DNA of 64,000 nt, taken from the NCBI RefSeq assembly GCF_014646095.1, contig NZ_BMMU01000006.1:124001-188000 (forward strand), read 5' to 3'. Each line of letters starts with the position of its first letter. Position 1 is the stretch's first letter. Shown in pieces: positions 31,851-38,800 of this stretch. The translations under genes and the position numbers were made by a program. The notes under the pieces were generated by a model. It searched no databases and was not told where the DNA came from. It was given only the letters and a program-made list of their open reading frames with translations. The DNA comes from Streptomyces lacrimifluminis (lineage in GTDB: Bacteria > Actinomycetota > Actinomycetes > Streptomycetales > Streptomycetaceae).

Positions 31851-32181
31851 CTGGGGTCCCTTGCATTGGGATAGGGCGTAACGCCCGCCATAGTGGCCCA
31901 ATCCCCTCAGCCCTCAGGGGGTTTCGGGGCAAGAGGCCGCCTAAGGAGGTGCAAGGGGATGCTCAGGGCGACATTCTGCTCGAACTGCCGCTTGAGGGGC
32001 GGGAGTTGAGTTCGAATAAGACTACCCGTACGGGTGGTTCCACGGAAAGTTCCTGCGACAAGTGAGGAACTTGTGAAGTGCCCGTAACGATGGGGAGCCC
32101 CAGTCGAACGTGATCTACGGCGGCGATCCTACGGCACGCCGTGCCCGCTCTCCGGGGAGGGGGTCGATTGCTGAGGGTGCC
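31851..32181. promoter_or_regulatory. 331-bp intergenic region with palindrome and possible micro-ORF
   Basis: It holds the promoter of the DUF2637 gene on the minus strand. ACCCGTACGGGT at 32024-32035 is a perfect 12-bp palindrome in a locally AT-richer stretch (AATAAGACT), a good operator candidate. GGAAAGTTCC and CAAGT-GAGGA-ACTTG follow within 45 bp. On the plus strand a perfect ribosome site precedes a 16-codon ORF. Confidence 0.45.
31959..32009 (+). CDS. Possible 16-residue CxxC peptide
   Basis: ATG at 31959 with AAGGAGG at 31943-31949, a full match to the 16S anti-SD end at 9-bp spacing. The peptide is MLRATFCSNCRLRGGS, with a CSNC pair. No plus-strand gene follows, so it would be free-standing. 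Chance occurrence is quite possible. Confidence 0.25.
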   Translation: MLRATFCSNCRLRGGS

Positions 32182-33024
32182 TCAACTCGCGGCGGCGTCC
32201 GTCAGCTTGGCCACGCGGGTGTTCTCGCAGAGGCGCGGGCAGTTGTCGCACATCTCGTCCGGGCGGATCGTGTAGAAGAAGCAGCAGCTGGCCCGGTCGC
32301 GGGTGGGCAGAGGCGCGCCGTCCGGCCCGGTCGCGTCCCGGAAGCCGGCCGAGCCGACGAACGGCCGCGTCGAGCCCGGCAGCAGCAGCTCCAGCTCGCG
32401 TCGCGCGCGGTCGGCTTCGCCGACGACCTGGCCTATGTGGTGCAGGCCCTCCACGACGTCGTCGGTGACCACGCCCCACAGGGCCCGGCCGCGCCGCCGC
32501 ATCCGCGGCCCGAAACCGCCGAGCACGGGCTCCAGGTGTTCGGTGAGCGCCGCCCGTACCTCGCCCCGCAGCGCCTCCTCGTCAGCGACTACCCGGGCTC
32601 CGGGCAGGTTCGCCGCCGGGTCGTCGGGCAGGCACGCGAAGGTGCCGGTGCGCACGCCGAAGCGCCCGTCGGTGCGGTGGTAGGAGACGTCCTCGACGGG
32701 CAGTCGCGGCACCCGGCGGTGCAGGAACCACGGCACGGTGATCAGCAGGCAGGCGGTCCACGCGTACCGGTGCAGTCCGAAACTCGCGACGACGTCCGGG
32801 CGGCCCCGCTCCCCGTAGTCCCGCAGCACCTGCTCGTCGTCCCAGGCGAGGAAGGAGTCGAGGTCGATGTCGCCGGCCGCGAGCCCGGCGGCCCGGACCC
32901 ATCCGGCGCCGCGCGGATGCGCCTGGCCGGGGCCCAGCTCAATGACTGCGGCGTGCGGGTAGGCCTCGGCGAGCCGGTCGTACGCGTCCGCGACGGCGGA
33001 CCGGGTCTGTACGGGAGCGGACAT
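32182..33024 (-). CDS. FhuF-like [2Fe-2S] ferric-siderophore reductase
   Basis: 280 residues. The C-terminal CC-X10-C-X2-C motif (Cys247, 248, 259, 262) is the unusual 2Fe-2S ligand set of FhuF, with one more Cys at 266. Upstream, the protein has the Trp/His/Tyr-rich helical body of the family (FGLHRYAWTACLLITVPWFLHRRVP). It should reduce ferric iron in imported siderophores so that iron is released in the cytoplasm. An iron box 39 bp before the start predicts repression by DmdR/IdeR. No siderophore genes are next to it. Confidence 0.88.
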   Translation of the reverse strand: MSAPVQTRSAVADAYDRLAEAYPHAAVIELGPGQAHPRGAGWVRAAGLAAGDIDLDSFLAWDDEQVLRDYGERGRPDVVASFGLHRYAWTACLLITVPWFLHRRVPRLPVEDVSYHRTDGRFGVRTGTFACLPDDPAANLPGARVVADEEALRGEVRAALTEHLEPVLGGFGPRMRRRGRALWGVVTDDVVEGLHHIGQVVGEADRARRELELLLPGSTRPFVGSAGFRDATGPDGAPLPTRDRASCCFFYTIRPDEMCDNCPRLCENTRVAKLTDAAAS

Positions 33025-33062
33025 GTCGGGACCACCGCATCTCGATAGATCGCGCGAAGATC

Positions 33063-33081
33063 AAAGGTAAGCCTTACCTTA
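33063..33081 (-). promoter_or_regulatory. Iron box (DmdR/IdeR operator)
   Basis: AAAGGTAAGCCTTACCTTA, near-perfect dyad symmetry, agrees with the IdeR/DmdR consensus at 14 of 19 positions by my count, including the whole GGT...ACC core. It sits just ahead of the FhuF-like gene. Confidence 0.8.
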
Positions 33082-33129
33082 CCCGCCCTTCCTGTGATGT
33101 GATCGGGATTTAACACCGGATTCGGCCTG

Positions 33130-33151
33130 GATTCGAACCTCGACTCGAATC
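33130..33151 (+). promoter_or_regulatory. 7-bp-arm inverted repeat upstream of the GntR gene
   Basis: GATTCGA-ACCTCGAC-TCGAATC, flanked by two copies of TCGGGATTT (33102 and 33150). It lies 111 bp before the GntR start and may be an autoregulatory operator. Confidence 0.4.
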
Positions 33152-33261
33152 GGGATTTGAACTGACGGAATGTGCGCCTATGGTGCTTGACGGGCGAGTA
33201 ACAACCCGCCGCAATGACCCCATGTGCCGTCAAGGTGCCATCTAGCCCGGAGGAGGCCCCC

Positions 33262-34149
33262 GTGCAGCACGCCGGCCCACAGGGCGCGCACGGCTCGCCC
33301 GAGACGAGGGCCCCGGCTGCACACCCGCCGGCCGTACGCGTTCCGCCGCAGCTCAGGGCCGCGGACGTGGACCGCGGGTGGGGCCCAGGGGTGAGCGGGT
33401 CGACGGCTCGCGGAACCACGGGTGCCGGTGCGTCTGTCGACGGCGCCCGGGGTGAGCACACGCACAGCGAACAGCCGATCCCGGGACCTCGCACGGCACC
33501 GTCCGGCCCCGCGCGGGCGCGTCCCGTCGTCCAGCGGTCCTCCGTGCGCGGCCAGATCCTCGACGCACTGCGCGCCGCGCTCGTCGGGGGCGAGCTGGCG
33601 CCCGGCGAGGTGTACTCGGCCCCCGCGCTGGGCGACCGGTTCGGGGTGTCCGCGACGCCCGTCCGCGAGGCGATGCAGCAGCTCGCGCTGGAGGGCGCCG
33701 TCGAGGTCGTCCCCAACCGGGGCTTCCGCGTCGTGGAACGCGGCGCCCGGGAGCTGGCCGAGCTGGCCGAGATCCGCGCCCTGATCGAGCTCCCGGTGCT
33801 GCTCCGGCTGGCCGCCACGGTACCCGCCGAACGCTGGACGGAACTCCGCCCCCTCGCCGAGGCGACGGCCCAGGCGGCGTCCACCGGCTGCCGGGCCACC
33901 TACGCGGAGACCGACCGAGCCTTCCACCGCGCGGTCCTGTCCCTCGCCGGCAACAGCCAGCTGGTCCGGATCGCCGACGACCTCCACCGCCGCGCCCAGT
34001 GGCCCCTCGTGGACACGAAGGCCGACACGAGCCGATCGGCCCTCATGGCGGACGCGGCAGATCACGGAACCCTGCTGGACGCCTTGACGGCAGGGGACGT
34101 GTCAGCGGTCCAGTCGCTGGTACGGAACCATGTGACAGGCGCTCACTGA
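33262..34149 (+). CDS. GntR-family regulator (FCD-type effector domain)
   Basis: 295 residues from the GTG at 33262, preferred because GGAGGAGG lies 5 bp upstream; an ATG 48 bp earlier has no ribosome site. The first ~90 residues are disordered Pro/Ala/Gly. A GntR winged helix (VRGQILDALRAALVGGELAPGEVYSAPALGDRFGVSATPVREAMQQLALEG) follows, then a helical FCD domain (RALIELPVLLRLA, YAETDRAFHRAVLSLAGN). FCD regulators bind small carboxylic acids or metals. The target is unknown; the neighbours are an iron reductase and a TPR protein. Confidence 0.88.
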   Translation: MQHAGPQGAHGSPETRAPAAHPPAVRVPPQLRAADVDRGWGPGVSGSTARGTTGAGASVDGARGEHTHSEQPIPGPRTAPSGPARARPVVQRSSVRGQILDALRAALVGGELAPGEVYSAPALGDRFGVSATPVREAMQQLALEGAVEVVPNRGFRVVERGARELAELAEIRALIELPVLLRLAATVPAERWTELRPLAEATAQAASTGCRATYAETDRAFHRAVLSLAGNSQLVRIADDLHRRAQWPLVDTKADTSRSALMADAADHGTLLDALTAGDVSAVQSLVRNHVTGAH

Positions 34150-34269
34150 CCCAACCTCAGGGGCGCGGGGCTGTATCTGATGTGCGGCTTTGCCGCGTGG
34201 GCGCGCTCAGCCACGGCGGACCCGCACTCGCCCCACGACCGAACCGCTCCACCCCGCCCGCGTGACGCA
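34150..34269. repeat. Dispersed repeat between converging genes (copy B)
   Basis: CAGGGGCGCGGGGCTGTATC followed by GCGGCTTTGCCGC and TGGGCGCGCTCAGCC. It shares the GGGGCGCGGGG core with the copies near 41320 and 54918 and lies directly after the GntR stop codon. Confidence 0.6.
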
Positions 34270-35043
34270 CTACGCGGAAGCCGCCGGCGGAGCCAACTGC
34301 CGCGCCAGCCAGGTAGGAACGCCCCCGAGCAACCGGAACAACCGCCCCGCCTCGGCCCGCAGCCGCGAAGCCTCCGGCTCGGACTCCGCATCGGCGAGCG
34401 AGGCCAGCGCGGGCGCCGTCCCCACGAGATACCCCAACTCCTCCCGGATCCGCAGCGATTCGCTGAACCCGTGCCGCGCCTCCGCCAACTCCCCGTCACG
34501 TAGGGCGAGTCCGGCCAGATGACGCCATGTGAACGACAGCAGCAGCGGATCGGCGTGCGCGGTGGCCCCCGCGTGCGCCCGCCGGTACGCGGCCCGCGCC
34601 GCCTGCGGGGAACGCGCCAGGTTCTCGGCCAGCAGCCCCCGCCGGAAGTCCAGCACGGCGCGCCCCGGCGCCCCCGGCGGGATCAGCGCCGCCGCCCGCC
34701 CCAGCGCGGCCCGCGCCTCGTCGGCGCGGTCCCGTACGCCGAGCAGGGTCGCCGCGTACGCCAGCTGCCCGCGCTCACATGCCGCCGCGCCCCGCTCGTC
34801 GTCGCTCCGGGCCACCGCCTCCGCCGTACGCAGCGCGTCCTCGGCCTCTCCCCAGCCCTGCTCGGTGTAGAGGCACCGTTCCACGAGCAGCGCGGCCCGC
34901 TGGAGCGAGGCGTCGGGCGTTGCCGGGTCGAGCAGCGCCGCCGCGTCCGCCCAGCAGGCGCGTGAGCGCAGCCGCCATACCGCGGTCTGGAGTGGATCGT
35001 CACCAGAGTTCGTTCCGGAACCAGACATGGCGGTGTACGCCAC
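34270..35043 (-). CDS. TPR-like helical repeat protein
   Basis: 257 residues, nearly all alpha helix, with alanine-rich helix pairs such as DEARAALGRAAALIPPG and ARAAYRRAHAGATAHADP, which suggest tetratricopeptide repeats. The GTG at 35043 has GGGAGGG 5 bp upstream; an ATG five codons later has none. No signal or membrane segment. TPR proteins act as binding scaffolds; the partner is unknown. Confidence 0.7.
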   Translation of the reverse strand: MAYTAMSGSGTNSGDDPLQTAVWRLRSRACWADAAALLDPATPDASLQRAALLVERCLYTEQGWGEAEDALRTAEAVARSDDERGAAACERGQLAYAATLLGVRDRADEARAALGRAAALIPPGAPGRAVLDFRRGLLAENLARSPQAARAAYRRAHAGATAHADPLLLSFTWRHLAGLALRDGELAEARHGFSESLRIREELGYLVGTAPALASLADAESEPEASRLRAEAGRLFRLLGGVPTWLARQLAPPAASA

Positions 35044-35060
35044 GTTGCCCTCCCCAAGGT

Positions 35061-35136
35061 CCTGTCCTTCGGATCAGCTCGGGGTCGCGTGGCGCAAGGC
35101 ACCGCGCCTCTGCACCTGCCTGATCCGAAGAACAGG
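35061..35136. repeat. Long inverted repeat, 17-bp arms with one mismatch
   Basis: CCTGTCCTTCGGATCAG (35061-35077) pairs with CTGATCCGAAGAACAGG (35120-35136). Inside is a second stem, GGCGC/GCGCC. It lies 18 bp upstream of the TPR gene start and 193 bp after the PucR gene, both on the minus strand. It could be a terminator, a cruciform operator or a small mobile palindrome. Confidence 0.65.
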
Positions 35137-35328
35137 CCCAGCACGCCATCGAGCTGTTGAGTGGTGGCGGAATCTCAGCACGAATCACGGTGCCGGGCCA
35201 AGAGGGTGGGTGAAAGAATTCACAAAGTCGGGGAAGAGGACGGGCCCGGGTTGCCGTGCGACCGGTCCCGCCCGGCGTGCGTCGGGGCCGCGCGCCCCGG
35301 ACCTCCGGCGCCGCACGGCGTCCTGGGC

Positions 35329-37008
35329 TCAGCTCATCCGCAAAGCCAGGAAGAAGTCCAGCTTGTCCTCCAGCCGCGACAGATCACGGCCCGTCAACTG
35401 CTCGATCCGCCCCACCCGGTACCGCAGCGTGTTGACGTGCAGATGCAGCCGCGCGGCGCACCGCGTCCACGAGCCGTCGGACTCCAGGAACGCCTCCAGT
35501 GTCGGGATCAGTTCGGCCCGGTGGCGCCGGTCGTAGTCCCGCAGGGGGTCGAGGAGGCGGGCCGTGAAGGCGCGGCGGACGTCGTCCGGGACGAACGGGA
35601 GCAGCAGCACGTGGGAGGCCAGTTCCTGGTGGCCAGCCGCGCACACCCGGCCGGGGCGCGCCCCGGCCACCCGGCGGGCGTGCCGCGCCTCCTCCAGCGC
35701 CCCGCGCAGCCCCTCCGCCGAGTGCACGGCCGCGCTGACGCCGATCGTGAGCCGCCCGTCGTCGTCCAGACCCGCGGACAGCGGGTCCCGTACGCGGGTG
35801 AGCAGTTCCTCGGCCAGAATCCCCGCCTCCGAACCGTCGTGCTCCGACGACACCGCCGGCAGCGGTACGAGGGCGATCGCCTCGTCCCCCGTATGCGCCA
35901 CGGCGATCCGGTCGGAGTGCTCCGGGCCCGTCAGGACCGGGGCGACGAGGATTTCCTCCAGCAACGCCTGGGCCACCGGGCCGCCCTCGATCACGCCGCC
36001 GGCCCAGTCCACGCGGGCCACGACGACCTGCCAGTGCGGGGCCGCGCCGAGGCCGGGCAGCAGGACCGGCGCGGCGACCCGCAGCCGGGCCGCGATCTCG
36101 GCGGGCGCGGCGCCCGTCTGCACCAGCTCCAGGACCTCCTGGGCGAGCCGTCGCCGCACCACGCGTTCCGCGTCGCGCCGGTCGCGCTCGACCGCGATCA
36201 GCTGCGTGACGCCCTGGAGCAGATCGAGCCGCTCCGCAGGCCAGTCCCCGGCGTCCGCCTCGACGGCGAGCAGCCAGTCGGACAGCAGGCTCTCGCGCAC
36301 GTCCCGTGAGCCGCCCGGCGCGGCGGTGCCGCTGCTGCCGCGGACGGGGAAGAGGGAGTACGTCACGGCGCCCACCGCCACCCGGTGGGGTCCGCGTCTG
36401 CCGGTGCGGGCCGCCGTCAGATGCTCGGCCGCCAGTGCCGCGCACACGTCGGGGGCCGGGGCGGGTCCGGAGACCTTGGAGCCCGCGATGATCCGTCCGG
36501 CGGGGGAGAGGACCCAGGCGCGCAGGTCGAGGTCCGAGCCGAGCAGGTCCAGAACCACGTCGGGGCCGCCACCCGCCGGACCCGAGGTCATCATCCGGCG
36601 GTGCCGCTCCACGACGGCCGCCAGGTCCCCGGCACGCTCACCGGACACCTGCCGGACGACATGCTCGGTGATCGACGCGAACGCCACCGACTCGTGCACC
36701 GCGAACAGCGGCAGCCGGTGCCGGGCACAGGCCGCGACCAGGTCGTCCGGGATGTTCCCCAGTTCTGCCTCACCGGCACCCAGGGCCGCGACCCCGGCCC
36801 CCGCCAGGAGCCGTACGAACGCCTCGGAGTCCGCCGGGTCCCGGCGCCAGGCCAGGCCCGTGAGCACCAGCTCGCCGCCCGAGAGGTAACGGCTGGGGTC
36901 CCTGAGGTCGGTGGTCATCACCCCGCGTACGGTGCGGTCCAGCTCGTCCTCGCCGCCGAGCAGCGTGAGGCCCAGCGCGTCGGTGTCCAGCAGTGCGCGC
37001 AGCCGCAT
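35329..37008 (-). CDS. pucR: PucR-family regulator of purine catabolism
   Basis: 559 residues from the ATG at 37008; the open frame extends 83 codons upstream into the promoter region. The N-terminal PucR domain (~1-125) contains DRTVRGVMTTDLRDPSRYLSGGELVLTGL. A GGDEF-like central region follows, then the C-terminal HTH_30 (LESDGSWTRCAARLHLHVNTLRYRVGRIEQLTGRDL), which ends the protein. It is divergent from the xanthine dehydrogenase operon, as the family often is, and probably controls it in response to a purine breakdown product. Confidence 0.9.
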   Translation of the reverse strand: MRLRALLDTDALGLTLLGGEDELDRTVRGVMTTDLRDPSRYLSGGELVLTGLAWRRDPADSEAFVRLLAGAGVAALGAGEAELGNIPDDLVAACARHRLPLFAVHESVAFASITEHVVRQVSGERAGDLAAVVERHRRMMTSGPAGGGPDVVLDLLGSDLDLRAWVLSPAGRIIAGSKVSGPAPAPDVCAALAAEHLTAARTGRRGPHRVAVGAVTYSLFPVRGSSGTAAPGGSRDVRESLLSDWLLAVEADAGDWPAERLDLLQGVTQLIAVERDRRDAERVVRRRLAQEVLELVQTGAAPAEIAARLRVAAPVLLPGLGAAPHWQVVVARVDWAGGVIEGGPVAQALLEEILVAPVLTGPEHSDRIAVAHTGDEAIALVPLPAVSSEHDGSEAGILAEELLTRVRDPLSAGLDDDGRLTIGVSAAVHSAEGLRGALEEARHARRVAGARPGRVCAAGHQELASHVLLLPFVPDDVRRAFTARLLDPLRDYDRRHRAELIPTLEAFLESDGSWTRCAARLHLHVNTLRYRVGRIEQLTGRDLSRLEDKLDFFLALRMS

Positions 37009-37321
37009 TCTCGTCGCCGCCGTTCTGTTTGCGAGCCGCGCTTTTCCGCCTGCGCGGCGCTCACTGTTTCCAGGGAAAATCAGAGAGGTTACTGATGGCC
37101 TCTGTTCATACGAATCTACAAGACGATCGCCCTGGCCAGCCAACTCCTTCATGGTTTCCGTGACTGACCCGGGCGGAGCACAGCCCTGTGTACTGGCTCC
37201 ACCGCACGTGAACAGCACATGAACGAGCCAATCGCACGACCCGCGGGGACGATCCACGGGTACTGCCTACTGGTACAGCCCACGGGTACGACTCACGCGA
37301 CGAAGAGGAAAAGAGCCGGTC
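37009..37321. promoter_or_regulatory. Divergent promoter region, pucR / xanthine dehydrogenase
   Basis: 313 bp without a gene. It is locally AT-richer near 37070-37125 (AATCAGAGAGGTTACTGATGG, CATACGAATCTACAAG), where AGAGG...CCTCT forms a small dyad; a PucR site is likely here. Two GGTAC-rich near repeats (CACGGGTACTG at 37255, CCACGGGTACGAC at 37279) lie closer to the operon start. Confidence 0.45.
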
Positions 37322-38212
37322 ATGGACTTCCTTCGCCCCGCCAGCTGGGAGGAGGCGCTCGCCGCGAAGGCCGAGCACCCCACCGCTGTGCCGATCGCGG
37401 GCGGCACCGACGTGATGGTCGAGATCAACTTCGACCACCGCCGGCCCGAGTACCTCCTCGACCTGACCCGTGTCGGAGATCTCTACGAATGGGAGACCGG
37501 CGAGCAGAGTGTGCGGCTCGGCGCCTCCGTCCCCTACACCCGGATCATGGAGAACCTGCGCGCCGAGCTGCCGGGCCTGGCCCTCGCCTCCCACACGGTC
37601 GCCTCCCCGCAGATCCGCAACCGGGGCGGCGTCGGCGGCAACCTCGGCACCGCCTCCCCGGCAGGCGACGCCCACCCGGCGCTCCTCGCCGCGGGCGCGC
37701 AGGTCGAGGCCGAGTCCGTACGCGGCACCCGGCTGATCCCGATCGACGACTTCTACACGGGCGTCAAGCGCAACGCGCTCGCCCCCGACGAGCTGATCCG
37801 CGCCGTCCACATCGACAGGGCGGACGGCCCCCAGCAGTACTCCAAGGTCGGCACCCGCAACGCCATGGTCATCGCGGTCTGCGCCTTCGGGCTCGCACTG
37901 CACCCGTCGACCCGGACCGTCCGCACGGGGATCGGCTCGGCGGCGCCCACACCCGTGCGGGCCAAGGCCGCCGAGGAGTTCCTGAACGCCGCGCTCGCAG
38001 AGGGCGGCTTCTGGGACAACGGGAAGATCATCACGCCGTCCGTCGCCAAACAGTTCGCCGACCTGTGCGCGGGCGCCTGCAACCCGATCGACGACGTCCG
38101 GGGCACCGCGAGCTATCGCCGCCACGCGGTCGGCGTGATGGCCCGGCGCACGCTGACGTGGACCTGGGAGTCGTACCGCGGCACCGCCGCTCGCACGGAG
38201 GGAGTCGCGTAA
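37322..38212 (+). CDS. xdhB: Xanthine dehydrogenase, FAD-binding subunit
   Basis: 296 residues. The FAD-binding PCMH/VAO-type domain shows AGGTDVMVEI near residue 28 and the diagnostic QIRNRGGVGGNLGTASPAGD near residue 100, which wraps the FAD pyrophosphate. The C-terminal CO-dehydrogenase-flavoprotein domain follows (~185-290). It passes electrons from the iron-sulfur subunit to NAD+ or another acceptor. ATG with AGGAAAAG upstream. Its TAA overlaps the next ATG by one base. Confidence 0.95.
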   Translation: MDFLRPASWEEALAAKAEHPTAVPIAGGTDVMVEINFDHRRPEYLLDLTRVGDLYEWETGEQSVRLGASVPYTRIMENLRAELPGLALASHTVASPQIRNRGGVGGNLGTASPAGDAHPALLAAGAQVEAESVRGTRLIPIDDFYTGVKRNALAPDELIRAVHIDRADGPQQYSKVGTRNAMVIAVCAFGLALHPSTRTVRTGIGSAAPTPVRAKAAEEFLNAALAEGGFWDNGKIITPSVAKQFADLCAGACNPIDDVRGTASYRRHAVGVMARRTLTWTWESYRGTAARTEGVA

Positions 38213-38799
38213 TGCGCGTCAATTTCACGGTCAACGGCCGTCCGCAGGAAGCGGACGACGTGTGGGAGGGCGAGTCCCTGCTGTACGTCCTGCGGGAGCG
38301 GCTCGGCCTGCCGGGTTCCAAGAACGCCTGCGAGCAGGGCGAGTGCGGGTCGTGCACCGTCCGCCTCGACGGCGTACCGGTGTGCTCGTGTCTCGTCGCG
38401 GCGGGACAGGTGGAAGGGCGCGAGGTCGTCACGGTCGAAGGGCTCGCCGACCACGCCAGACAGCGTACGGAGCACGGCAGTTGCGGAACGGGCTCCTGCG
38501 GTACGTCACTTGACGCGGCCAAGCAGTGGCAGCCCAAGGGCGACACGGACTCCCAGACCGGTGAGGGCACCGAACTGGCCCCCATCCAGCAGGCGTTCAT
38601 CGACGCCGGCGCCGTTCAGTGCGGCTTCTGCACGCCAGGACTGCTGGTCGCCGCCGACGAGATGCTGGAGCAGAACCCCAACCCGACCGACGCGGACATC
38701 CGCGAAGCCCTTTCGGGCAACCTGTGCCGTTGCACGGGCTACGAGAAGATCATGGACGCGGTCCGGCTCGCGGCGGCCCGACAGGGAGAGGCGGTCTGA
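38212..38799 (+). CDS. Xanthine dehydrogenase, [2Fe-2S] subunit
   Basis: 195 residues, a little long for the family (~160-175). The plant-ferredoxin-type cluster is CEQGECGSC plus a later Cys in VCSC; the second cluster is CGFCTPG plus CRCTG. Between the two domains is an insertion of about 40 residues with two more cysteines ([18 protein letters not shown]), ending in [10 protein letters not shown]. It carries electrons from the molybdenum centre to FAD. The E. coli naming would be xdhC; I leave the symbol blank because an unrelated XdhC maturation factor is also in this operon. Confidence 0.94.
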   Translation: MRVNFTVNGRPQEADDVWEGESLLYVLRERLGLPGSKNACEQGECGSCTVRLDGVPVCSCLVAAGQVEGREVVTVEGLADHARQRTEHGSCGTGSCGTSLDAAKQWQPKGDTDSQTGEGTELAPIQQAFIDAGAVQCGFCTPGLLVAADEMLEQNPNPTDADIREALSGNLCRCTGYEKIMDAVRLAAARQGEAV

Positions 38800-38800
38800 C

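Noticed and set aside
35044..35328. tRNA-like fold in the inverted-repeat region
   Set aside because: No T-loop GTTCGA-type sequence or anticodon arm fits; the structure is a single long stem.
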